Origin: Xenorhabdus griffiniae
GTDB lineage: Bacteria; Pseudomonadota; Gammaproteobacteria; Enterobacterales; Enterobacteriaceae
NCBI RefSeq assembly: GCF_015163655.1
Contig: NZ_JADEUF010000004.1
Location: forward strand, 1 to 64,000
Length of the DNA: 64,000 nt
Reading direction: 5' to 3'
In this document: positions 10,301-19,000 of the stretch, piece by piece
Layout: the number at the start of each line of letters is the position of its first letter
How positions within the stretch are numbered: position 1 is the stretch's first letter
Notes under the pieces: model-generated
Told to the model about the DNA's origin: nothing
What the model saw: the letters and a program-made list of their open reading frames with translations, nothing else
Databases searched by the model: none
Program-made: the position numbers and the translations under genes

Positions 10301-13093
10301 CTGGAAGTCATTGCGTCCCAGATATTCCAGCTCTCCATTCGGTAGCCAGCGGACTAAGTCGCCGGTTTTGTACAGGTGGGTATAGCCGTTGGCTTTCTCT
10401 TCTGGGGTGGCAAAGGGATTTGGCACGAAACGTTCGGCAGTGAGTTCAGGTTGATTTAAATAACCGCGTGCTAATCCGGCACCGCCGATATATAACTCGC
10501 CTGATGCACCAATGGGGGACAGGTTTCCCTGTTTGTCAAAAACATACAGACGAACGTTATTAACTGCTTTACCAATATTGCTGGCAATGTCTTCATGTTG
10601 ATAGCGCTTTCCAGTCGCACAAACGGTGATTTCGGTCGGACCGTACGCATTCACCACATCACAGTGATGGCTGAAATAGTCAAGAAAATCTAAGGACGGT
10701 GATTCACCGGCCGTCACTAATAACTGTAAGGAAGGTAACTTAGTACCAACTAATAATTTCAATATAGCCGGGGGTAAGGTAACGATTTCAATACCTTCTC
10801 GCTGAATCAGTTGTGCAACTGCCGGTGCATTGCGTTCTGTTTCTCTGCACAGATAAACCGTCAGGCCATGCAGTAAACTGAGAAACAGTTCGGAAACCGA
10901 GGCATCAAAGACATAAGCCGCAAACATTAAGGCTTTTTTTCGCTTTGTGATATCAAACAGTTCTGCCTGTGCCGCCACCAGATGAGCTACATTTTTATGC
11001 TCAATCATGACGCCTTTAGGCTGTCCTGTGGTGCCTGAGGTATAGATGATATAGGCCAAATCAGTAGGTTTATTGACCGGAACCAAATTTTCCCCGGACT
11101 GATCCCTGATGACTATTTGGTCATCTGCCGCTATCGATATCGGTGATCCCGCGAGTGTTGTCAGATGTCGTTTTTGGGTGAGTACGCACCGGCTTCCGGT
11201 ATCTTGCAGAATAAACTGCACCCGTTCCGGGGGATATTCGGGGGATATAGGCACATAAGCGCCGCCGGCTTTCAGCACGGCTAAGATACTAATCACCATT
11301 TCCAGACTGCGGTCAAGGTAGAGGGCGATGGGGGTGTCTGCTTGCAAAGGGGCATCATTGTACTGCTGAAAACGGTCACGAATAACCCGGGCTAACTGAT
11401 TGGCCTGTTGATTTAATTGCCGGTAGGTCAGCGTTTCCCCTTCAAATACCAGTGCCACATTATCCGGTGTCTTTTCAGCCTGTACTTCAAAGCGTTGCTG
11501 TAAGGTTTTATCTTGCGGGTAAGGCGCATCAGTCTGATTCCAGGTGTGCAGTAGGGTATGACGCTCTTCTTCACTAAGGAACAAGATAGAAGTATGAAGC
11601 TGGTGTGGATCACAGGCTACAACGTGTAGAATGCGTTCAAGCTGATAAAGTAAGCGTTGCGCTTGTTTATCTGTCAGCCAGTCTTCACCGTAGCCTAACT
11701 TGACGATCAGGCTGTTATCCTGTTCATAAGCCTTCAGCGATACCGGATAATCCACTTTTTCGAAGGCCTGGCGGAATGTCAGGGTGTTTTCAATGCCGCC
11801 CTCGTTTTCGTTCACTACAGGATCAGGATAGTTTTCAAAAACCAGCAGGCTGTGGAATAACCGTTTCCCATCGGATTGTAAGCCGGCAAGCGATATCGCA
11901 CTGTGGCTGTTGAGTGCGGCGATATCCAGTTGTATCTCTTGCAATATAGTGGCTACGCTGTCAGCCTGGTTCCATTGCACTGTTAACGGTAACGTATTGA
12001 TATACAAGCCAACACTAGACTCAACACCCTCTACCGGTACATCGCGCCCGGATACAGTAGTACCGACAATGGTCTGTTCATCTCCGGTGTAACTGTGCAG
12101 TAATTTATGCCAGGCAAATTGCAGTACCACATTCAGGGTAACACCTTGCATTCGGCACATACCCTTAAGTTGCATATAGGCGTCTCCTCGCACAGTAAGC
12201 GCTTGTTCGGCTGGCTTTTCAACGGTTTTTATCTGCGTTAAATCAACATACTGACTTAGCAGAGCAGAAAGATCGTTGGCTCCCTGAAAGTGAGCTTTGC
12301 GCTGCGCCCAATATGCATCTGTTTCAACTTTATGATCCAGATGATATTGCTGGGTTGCCAGATAAGCCTGTTCTACGACGACCTGCGGTACTTGTCCCTT
12401 TATCAGTTGATTGTAATATTCATGTACAGCCTGTAATAAAATCGAGTTACTCCAGCCATCGGCAATACAGTGATGTTGGGTGATCAGCACGGTTACCCGT
12501 TGTTCATTTTGTTTGATGAAAGTGAAGCGGATTAATCCAGGCTGGCTTAAATCAAAAGGCAAGGTACGGTCATGTTGTTGGATTGCTTCAATCGCCTTGT
12601 TTCGCTCTGTCTCTGGTAATTGGCTGATATCTTTACTCTTGAAATGTGCCGAATGAATACTGGCACCTGCAGTGACAATCTGCAAAATTTCCCCTTCCCA
12701 ATCAAATGCGGTTCTGAGGATAGGGAAACGCAGGGAGGCCAGCGACCAGGCTTGTTGATAGGCGGTAAAGTCGATATTGGTGTGATAATCCAACAGTAAC
12801 TGCATACGATAGGCATCATCCTGTGGTTGAGTCAGATGATGATAAATAAACCCCTGTTGTAAACTGGTGGCAGGAAATATCACTTCAATGCCATTAAAGG
12901 TAAAACGTTTGAAATCCTCTTCGGAGAAAATGTTCTCTTCATTTAAGAAAATTAATATGTTTTCCCTTTTCTTCTTAACCTTATCAATAAGCTGGACAGG
13001 GGGTGTTTCCCCTGTAAATGCCAGTTTTAATTTATTCTCACAAGCCCATATCGATACATGATTTTTTTTAAGTTCTTTAAATAGCATCAACAT
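1367..13093 (-). CDS. NRPS, modules 4-6: docking-C-A-T-E-C-A-T-C-A-T-TE
   Basis: This is the second protein (3908 aa) of a two-protein non-ribosomal peptide synthetase. Residues 1-50 resemble a TubC-type N-terminal docking domain. Module 4: C (about 70-500, HHCIADG near 208), A (510-1020), T (GGDS near 1062), E (1115-1540, HHLIIDVVSW near 1253). Module 5: C (1555-1990, HHSITDG), A (2000-2500), T (GGNS near 2550). Module 6: C (2610-3040, HHIAIDG), A (3048-3560), T (GGNS near 3605), then a type I thioesterase (3670-3908, GWSLGG near 3735). Hand-read A codes, aligned to GrsA: A4 and A6 DASTVAAVCK (aromatic, Tyr favoured), A5 DGFAVASVCK (perhaps Trp-like). C4 and C5 follow E domains and are of the YPATSLQQGF type expected for D-acyl donors; C6 is the LCL-like type. 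The ATG lies 3 bases after the upstream stop, so the genes are surely cotranscribed. The peptide itself is not recognised. Confidence 0.93.
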   Translation of the reverse strand: MLMLFKELKKNHVSIWACENKLKLAFTGETPPVQLIDKVKKKRENILIFLNEENIFSEEDFKRFTFNGIEVIFPATSLQQGFIYHHLTQPQDDAYRMQLLLDYHTNIDFTAYQQAWSLASLRFPILRTAFDWEGEILQIVTAGASIHSAHFKSKDISQLPETERNKAIEAIQQHDRTLPFDLSQPGLIRFTFIKQNEQRVTVLITQHHCIADGWSNSILLQAVHEYYNQLIKGQVPQVVVEQAYLATQQYHLDHKVETDAYWAQRKAHFQGANDLSALLSQYVDLTQIKTVEKPAEQALTVRGDAYMQLKGMCRMQGVTLNVVLQFAWHKLLHSYTGDEQTIVGTTVSGRDVPVEGVESSVGLYINTLPLTVQWNQADSVATILQEIQLDIAALNSHSAISLAGLQSDGKRLFHSLLVFENYPDPVVNENEGGIENTLTFRQAFEKVDYPVSLKAYEQDNSLIVKLGYGEDWLTDKQAQRLLYQLERILHVVACDPHQLHTSILFLSEEERHTLLHTWNQTDAPYPQDKTLQQRFEVQAEKTPDNVALVFEGETLTYRQLNQQANQLARVIRDRFQQYNDAPLQADTPIALYLDRSLEMVISILAVLKAGGAYVPISPEYPPERVQFILQDTGSRCVLTQKRHLTTLAGSPISIAADDQIVIRDQSGENLVPVNKPTDLAYIIYTSGTTGQPKGVMIEHKNVAHLVAAQAELFDITKRKKALMFAAYVFDASVSELFLSLLHGLTVYLCRETERNAPAVAQLIQREGIEIVTLPPAILKLLVGTKLPSLQLLVTAGESPSLDFLDYFSHHCDVVNAYGPTEITVCATGKRYQHEDIASNIGKAVNNVRLYVFDKQGNLSPIGASGELYIGGAGLARGYLNQPELTAERFVPNPFATPEEKANGYTHLYKTGDLVRWLPNGELEYLGRNDFQVKIRGYRIELGEIESALTSHPQIKQAVVTDHEHKGNKVLIAYLVTDSALSDDALIRYLSTRLPDYMLPANFTRIESIPLTLNGKLDRRALPEPKWQNRDSYIAPRNDLETQLCAIWREVLGLEKIGIEDNFFRIGGDSIISIKLVSRLRRAGFSLQAKSIFEAPTVTQLAQLLTQISSHVSVVAEQGLLHGEFGLLPIQQDFFNWNLSSPHHWNQAFMIRLPGSISHAVIEQALITLTERHDMLRAHFINTEQGYRQCYPSGIPPWLPTLQRCDFNELNHQQLTQWQSGFNYCTGPLWQAAHLTGYADGSARVFFAFHHLIIDVVSWRIIAEDMRRLLQGETLPAKTSSYRQWVNAVHHYAEHHQQEILYWQQVMAENHVYSASHEMSQHKLSVSAELTDILLREANAGYHTEINDLLLSALTLALQTIFSHPVNHIMLEGHGREAIDNTLDVSETVGWFTTTYPVRLVMQDNIAETIIHTKEMLRTVPNKGIGYGALRQAGYLSGDLPTIGFNYLGQLGTETEQNWSLISDDCGTVVTDDNHSHLLLNINGLIQTGRLQFSLSSSLSQTQTQKFITAFEQALNSVITTGQKQAQLGGIKTPSDYGIEGISIELLRHLQQTYKIEALYPATSLQQGFIYHHLAQPQDDAYRVQLLLDYHTQLDLATYQQAWVLTSLRFPILRTAFNWEEEMLQIVTEGASLDSKNFIIKDISQLLPEEKTRAIEAIQQHDRSLPFDLRQPGLIRFTLIKQSEQRVTVLITQHHSITDGWSNPILLQNVHEYYNQLAQKHVPQIVADKAYLATQQYYLEHKAGSEIYWEKRKAQFQGANNLSALLSHHIDLTRIRAIEKPARQTITVQGNVYQQIKKMCREQGITLNVVLQFAWHKLLHSYTGDEQTIVGTTVSGRDIPVDGIESSVGLYINTLPLMVQWDNTHSVISVLQAIQKDIAALNSHSAVSLASLQSDGERLFHSLFVFENYPVPVANENEGGIENTLIFRQAIEKVDYPVSLMAYEQNNCLTVKLGYGEDWLTDKQAQRLLHQLERILHAVAGDPHQLHTAILFLSEAERYALQHTWNQTDAPYPQDKTLQQLFEVQAERTPDNVALVFEGETLTYRQLNQRANQLARVIRAHCAPLSADTPIALYLDRSLEMVISILAVLKAGGAYVPISPAYPPERVRFILQDTQSPCLLTQQRYLTTLAEYTQARAAPPIRIAADDQTLTRDQSVENLASVNKPTDLAYIIYTSGTTGQPKGVMIEHKNVAHMVAAQATLFDISKRKKALMFAAYVFDGSVFELFSSLLHGLTVYLCSETERNAPAVAQLIQREGIEIAALPPAILKLLIGTEFPSLQLLVTAGEAPSLDFLDYFSHHSDVFNSYGPTEVTVCASGKHYQSGEIARNIGQAINNARLYVVDKQGNLSPIGATGELYIGGAGLARGYLNQPELTAERFVENPFASEADKARGYTRLYKTGDLVCWLPNGELEYLGRNDFQVKIRGYRIELGEIETALATHPQVKQAVVTDYKHQGNQVLVAYLVTAGEVSDDALMTHLSLRLPDYMLPASFTRIESIPLTLNGKLDRHALPTPVWGNSDNYIAPRNALETQLCAIWQTVLGLERVGIEDNFFRIGGNSLTAIKLTAAIHHTLGLAVSLTQLFEHKTIASLANQMGQPANTVIPHRELAHSPLSFAQERMLFIEQFEQGTDAYHIPCLVQLDNAACLPVLEAAINRLAQRHAVIRTVYPHHDDGQNYQQILDRPLVIRSVAPCDDIDTLLDTVRTEIATPFDLTTEPGLRLCHYALADKHYFLMLWHHIAIDGWAIDIFMRELAEIYPALLAGRDSRLPVLDITYGDYAAWQREYLQGDVRERQLAYWRQTLAHYETLTLPTDSPRPAQVSYQGRDFNFTLDTALSDQLRMLAKEQETTLYTVLLGGFYVTLAKLSGQNDIVLGTPTDNRHHAQTQTLIGMFVNSLVLRAQLVLTDNVATLIQQIHQLLADAKAHQDMPFEQLLDALAIERDPARHPIFQVMFGLHRFGEHRPDEARLPFQPVTLDESLYSPAKFDLSLFLSEGQPAITGNLNYAVSLFNDTTVARLAAIYQRVLAAFVTDPQQSLAEIDILSAPERHTLLHTWNQTDAPYPQEKTLQQLFEVQAEKTPDNVALVFEGETLTYRQLNQRANQLARVIREHYQQNKNAPMPADTPIALYLDRSLEMVISILAVLKAGGAYVPISPAYPPERVQFILQDTQSPCVLTQQRYLTTLTEYTQARAAPPIRVAADDQTLTRDQSVENLASINNPADLAYIIYTSGTTGQPKGVMIEHKNVAHLVAAQAALFDITKRKKALMFAAYVFDASVSELFVSLLHGLTVYLCSETERNAPAVAQLIQREGIELATLPPAILKMLIGTELPSLQLLVTAGETPSLDFLDYFSHHCEVLNAYGPTEVTVCASGKHYQSGEIANNIGKSINNVRLYVLDSHNNLSPIGVSGELYIGGAGLARGYLNRPELTAERFVENPFASEADKACGYTRLYKTGDLVRWRPNGELEYLGRNDFQVKIRGYRIELGEIETALATHPQVKQAVVIDHEHKGDQILVAYLVTDGVLPDDTLVRYLSTRLPDYMLPANFTRIESVPLTLNGKLDRRALPTPVWGKSDNYIAPRNALETQLCAIWQEVLGLERVSIEDNFFRIGGNSLIAIKLTTAMRNEINVDIPLNILFSYKCVSLLSQWLETGSATSNLLNFLTPESTASNKLFMIHAVNCGSEVYEPLANALSNTYNCIGIDNYNLSTEHKIDSLQQIAQIYMELILTETSIDKPIRILGWSLGGQLAIEIAFQLEQLGAKEIQLFLLDTVINNDEIKELRNKLDISNAYNKVVKKLQEMGASETYINKVLEAIPFESRIADCHLSGKLSYTNITLFKAGKINPYHKEETGLTMSRLIIKTPDNNISQWSTHPLVIKLINDCYHENIIDSVSIISTEIINTLSNKDDINIE
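2362..5458 (-). repeat. 3.1-kb duplicated NRPS segment, copy in modules 5-6
   Basis: This stretch (end of T5, C6, A6) is nearly identical in DNA to 14722-17800 (end of T2, C3, A3) in the neighbouring NRPS gene, in direct orientation. The offset is 12360 at one side and 12342 at the other. The 18-base difference is an in-frame deletion in the other copy. Identity drops abruptly near both ends, in the T-domain coding DNA, as expected from recombination or gene conversion at module borders. The identity is judged by eye, not computed. Confidence 0.85.
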
Positions 13094-13096
13094 TTT

Positions 13097-16000
13097 TTAC
13101 ACGTCCAAGATGGTTTTCTTTTCTGGATAGAGAGGTGAATTTTCGTTATCCACATAGTCAAAACGATGAGTAAGCTGGTTGAGCTGCTCAATTGAAACGC
13201 CTTTAATTCCGTAATCGCTGGGCGTTTTTATTCCTCCCGCATGGGCCTGTTTTTGACTTTCGCTGATAACATTATTGAGTGCTTGCTCAAATGCCGTGAT
13301 AAATACCGCTGTCTGAGCGTGTGGCAAGCGGGAGTCCACACTAAATTGCAGTTTTCCCGTCTGAACTGCGCCATTGATATTCAGCAATAAAGCGTTGTGA
13401 TCCCCGCTGGCTATCACTGCGCCACAATTATCGCTACTCAGTGACCAGTCTTGATGGCAACCTCCGCCTAACTGACCGAGATAATTGAAGCTGATGGCCG
13501 GTAAATCTCCTGACAAATAGCCAGCCTGACGTAACGCGCCATAACCAATACCTTTGTTTGGTACGGCGCGAAGCATCTCTTTGATGTGAATAATGGTTTC
13601 TGCAATAGTGGTCTGCATTTCCAGCCGAACAGGGTACTGTGTTGTAAACCAGCCGACGGTTTCGGCAAGATCTAGCGTGTTATCGATGGCTTCCCGTCCA
13701 TGCCCTTCCAGAACGATGTGGTTTACTGTTCGGGAGAAAGTCTCCTGTAATGCCAAGGTTAGGGCGCTCAATAATAAGTCGTTAATTTCAGTGGAATAAC
13801 CGGCGTTGGCTTCATGCAGCAGGATATCGGTCATCTCGGCAGAGATATCTAATTGGTGATAAGTGGTTGTACCCAGTGCAGGATGTATGCCGTTGCCTGT
13901 TATGACTTGTTGCCAGTAGGACACTTCATCTTGATGCTGTTGTGCATAATGATGGACTGCGGCCACCCACTGCCGATAACTGCTGGTTTTCGGTGGTAAG
14001 GTCATGCCTTGCAATAACAAACGCATATCTTCGGTAATAATTCGCCAGGATACAGCGTCAATGATCAGGTGGTGGAATGCGAAGAATAATCGGGCGCTGC
14101 CATCGGTGTATCCAGTCAGATGAGCGGATTGCCATAAGGGGCCGTTACTGTAATCAAATCCACTTTGCCATTGGGTGAGTTGTTGGTGTAATTCCGTTTC
14201 TGTAAGTTCACTGATATTACAGTGCTGTAATGCAGACAACCAGGGGGGCATTTCCGGCGAATAGCACTGACGGTAGCCGTTTTCAGTATATATAAAATGG
14301 ACACGTAATATGTCGTGCCGCTCAGTCAGTGCGATCAGCGCCTGTTCAATAGCAGTATGACTGATATTGCCTGGTAGTCGGATCATAAATGCCTGATTCC
14401 AATGGTGTGGGTTTGGCAGATTGAGGTCAAAGAAACTTTGCTGGATAGGCAATAAATCAAACTCTCCGCTTAGTAACCCTTGTTCAGCACTGGCTTTTAC
14501 TGTGTGTGATATCAGTGTTGGCAGTTGGGCTAATCGAGCCACCGTTGGTGCTTCAAATATTGATTTGACCTGGAGATAAAAGCCCGCCTGACGCAGTTTG
14601 GAAACTAGCTGGATACTGACTATGGAGTCACCGCCGATACGGAAGAAGTTATCTTCAATGCCAATTCTTTCCAGCCCCAACACCTCTTGCCAGATGGCAC
14701 ACAACTGAGTTTCTAAGGCATTACGGGGCGCTATATAGTTGTCACTATTGCCCCATACCGGTGTTGGCAGGGTGCGGCGATCCAGCTTGCCGTTGAGGGT
14801 TAAGGGTACGGATTCGATACGGGTAAAGTTGGCGGGCAGCATATAGTCTGGCAAGCGGGTGGAAAGATACCGAACTAAGGTATCATCGGGCAGCATACCG
14901 TCGGTGACCAGATACGCCACTAGCACTTGATTGCCTTGATGCTTATAGTCAGTCACCACCGCCTGTTTAACTTGCGGATGGGTAGCAAGGGCCGTTTCAA
15001 TTTCTCCCAATTCGATACGGTAGCCGCGGATCTTAACCTGAAAATCATTGCGTCCCAGATATTCAAGCTCCCCATTCGGTCGCCAGCGGGCCAAGTCACC
15101 GGTTTTGTACAAACGGGTATAGCCCCGGGTTTTATCTGCTTCTGACGCAAACGGGTTCTCAACAAAACGTTCAGCGGTGAGTTCAGGTCGGTTTAAATAC
15201 CCCCGTGCCAGTCCGGCACCGCCAATATATAACTCACCCGACACACCGATAGGGGACAAGTTGTTGTGACTATCAAGGACGTAAAGACGAACATTATTGA
15301 TGGATTTACCAATATTGTTGGCGATTTCCCCGGATTGGTAGTGCTTGCCGCTGGCACAAACGGTTACTTCGGTGGGGCCGTACGCATTCAGTACCTCGCA
15401 GTGATGACTGAAATAGTCAAGAAAATCTAAAGACGGGGTTTCTCCCGCGGTCACCAGTAACTGTAAAGAGGGCAATTCAGTGCCAATTAATACTTTTAAT
15501 ATGGCTGGGGGTAAGGTGGCTAATTCAATGCCTTCGCGCTGGATCAGTTGTGCAATGGCCGGCGCATTGCGCTCTGTTTCGCTGCACAGATAGACTGTCA
15601 GGCCATGCAGTAAACTAACAAACAGTTCAGAAACCGAGGCATCAAAGACGTAAGCCGCAAACATTAAGGCTTTTTTGTGCTTTGTGATATCAAACAGGGC
15701 TGCCTGTGCCGCCACCAGATGGGCCACATTTTTATGCTCGATCATGACGCCTTTTGGCTGCCCCGTGGTGCCTGAGGTGTAGATGATATAGGCCAGGTCG
15801 GCAGGATTATTGACGGATGCCAAATTTTCCACTGACTGATCTCTGGTGATAGTTTGGTCATCTGCCGCTATCCGTATCGGCGGCGCTGCCCGTGCCTGAG
15901 TATATTCCGCCAGTGTTGTCAGATAGCGTTGCTGGGTGAGGACACACGGGCTTTGGGTATCTTGCAGAATAAACTGCACCCGCTCCGGCGGATATGCCGG

Positions 16001-19000
16001 GGAAATCGGCACATAAGCGCCGCCGGCTTTCAGTACCGCCAGAATACTGATGACCATCTCCAGACTGCGGTCGAGATAGAGGGCGATGGGGGCATTTTTA
16101 TGTTGCTGACAATGTTCACGAATAACCCGGGTTAACTGATTGGCCCGTTGGTTTAATTGCCGGTAGGTCAGGGTTTCCCCTTCAAATACCAGTGCCACAT
16201 TATCCGGCGTTTTTTCTGCCTGTACTTCAAAGAGCTGCTGCAAGGTTTTCTCTTGCGGGTAAGGCGCATCGGTCTGGTTCCAGGTGTGCAGCAGGGTATG
16301 GCGCTCCGAGGCCGACAGGATATCAATCCCCGCCAGCGATTGTTGCGGGTCTGTCACGAAGGCGGCCAGCACCCGTTGGTAGATAGCGGCCAGCCGTGCC
16401 ATGGTGGTGTCGTTAAACAGGCTGACCGCGTAATTCAGGTTGCCTGTAATAGCGGGTTGTCCCTCAGACAGAAACAGGCTCAGGTCAAATTTGGCCGGGC
16501 TGTACAGGGATTCGTCTAATGTCACCGGTTGAAACGGCAGTCTGGCTTCATCTGGCCGGTGTTCCCCAAAACGGTGTAAGCCAAACATCACCTGAAAAAT
16601 CGGATGACGGGCGGGGTCACGTTCAATTGCCAGAGCGTCAAGCAGTTGTTCAAACGGCATGTCCTGATGCGCTTTGGCATCGGCAAGCAACTGATGAATT
16701 TGTTGAATCAGAGTGGCGACATTGTCTGTCAGCACAAGTTGAGCCCGCAAGACCAGAGAGTTGACAAACATCCCTATCAGCGTTTGGGTTTGGGCGTGGT
16801 GTCGGTTATCAGTTGGTGTGCCCAGTACGATATCGTTTTGGCCTGATAATTTTGCCAGCGTGACATAAAAGCCACCGAGCAGCACGGTATACAGGGTAGT
16901 TTCCTGCTCTTTTGCCAGCATTCTGAGCTGGTCAGAAAGGGCGGTATCTAACGTGAAATTGAAGTCCCGTCCCTGATAACTGACCTGAGCGGGTCTGGGG
17001 GAGTCTGTTGGCAAGGTCAGGGTTTCGTAGTGGGCTAAGGTCTGTCGCCAGTAAGCGAGCTGGCGTTCACGCACATCGCCCTGTAAATATTCCCGCTGCC
17101 AGGCGGCATAGTCGCCATAGGTGATATCCAGAACGGGCAACCGGCTGTCACGGCCGGCTAACAAGGCTGGGTAAATCTCGGCCAGTTCACGCATAAAAAT
17201 GTCGATGGCCCAGCCATCAATGGCGATATGGTGCCATAACATCAGGAAGTAATGTTTATCGGCCAGGGCATAGTGACAGAGGCGCAGGCCGGGTTCGGTG
17301 GTCAAATCAAATGGCGTGGCTATCTCAGTGCGTACGGTATCCAGAAGCGTGTCAATATCATCACAGGGCGCGACTGACCGGATAACCAACGGCCTGTCCA
17401 GTATTTGTTGGTAGTTCTGTCCGTCATCATGATGGGGATATACCGTTCTTATTACGGCATGGCGCTGCGCTAATCGGTTAATGGCGGTTTCTAACACGGG
17501 CAGACAGGCGACATTATCCAGTTGAACCAGACAGGGAATATGGTAGGCATCGGTACCCTGTTCAAACTGCTCGATAAACAGCATTCTTTCCTGAGCAAAC
17601 GATAAGGGGTAGTGCGCCAATTCGCGGTGAGGAATAACCGTATTGGCGGGTTGTCCCATCTGGTTCGTCAGGCTGGCGATGGTTTTGTGTTCAAAGAGTT
17701 GCGTCAGTGAAACCGCAAGCCCAAGGGTGTGGTGAATCGCTGCCGTCAGCTTAATCGCAGTCAGGGAATTACCGCCGATACGGAAGAAGTTATCTTCAAT
17801 CCCAATTCTCTCCAGCCCCAATACCTCCTGCCAGATAGCGCATAACTGAGTTTCTAAGGCATTACGGGGCGCGAGATAACTGTCGCGATTACCCCATACC
17901 GGCGCTGGCAGGGCGTGGCGGTCCAGTTTACCGTTGAGGGTTAAGGGTATGGATTCAATACGGGTAAAACTGGCCGGCAGCATATAGTCTGGCAGGCGAG
18001 ACGATAAATATTTTATCAGGGTGTCATTGGACAACCCGCCATCGGTGACCAGATACGCCACCAGCACTTGATTGCCCTGATGCTTATGGTCAGTCATCAC
18101 CGCCTGTTTAACTTGCGGATGCGAGGCAAGGGCCGTTTCAATTTCTCCCAATTCGATACGGTAGCCCCGGATCTTAACCTGAAAATCATTGCGCCCCAGA
18201 TATTCCAGCTCCCCGTTCGGCAGCCAGCGAACTAAATCACCGGTTTTGTACAAACGGGTATAGCCACGGGTTTTATCTGCTTCTGAGGCAAACGGATTCT
18301 CAACAAAACGTTCAGCGGTGAGTTCAGGCCGGTTTAAATACCCCCGTGCCAGTCCGGCACCGCCGATATATAACTCACCCGTCGCGCCGATAGGGGACAA
18401 GTTGTTGTGACTATCAAGGACATAAAGACGGACATTATTGATGGCTTTGCCAATATTGCGGGCAATCGCCCCGGATTGGTAGTGCTTGCCGCTGGCACAA
18501 ACGGTCACTTCGGTAGGACCGTAAGCATTCAGTACATCGCTGTGATGGCTGAAATAGTCAAGGAAATCTAGGGATGGGGCTTCTCCCGCGGTCACCAATA
18601 ACTGCAAGGTGGGTAACTCAGTGCCAATTAATACTTTCAGCATGGCTGGGGGTAAGGTGGCTAATTCAACGCCTTCGCGCTGGATCAGTTGTGCAACGGC
18701 CGGCGCATTGCGCTCTGTTTCACTGCACAGATAGACCGTCAGGCCATGCAGTAAACTGACAAACAGTTCGGAAACCGAGGCATCAAAGACATAAGCCGCA
18801 AACATTAGGGCTTTTTTGCGCTTTGTGATATCAAACAGGGCTGCCTGTGCCGCCACCATATGGGCCACATTTTTATGTTCGATCATGACGCCTTTAGGCT
18901 GCCCTGTGGTGCCTGAGGTGTAGATGATATAGGCCAGATCGGTAGGGTTATTGACTATAGCCAGATTTTCTACAGGCTGGTTTATCGTGATGGTCCGGTC

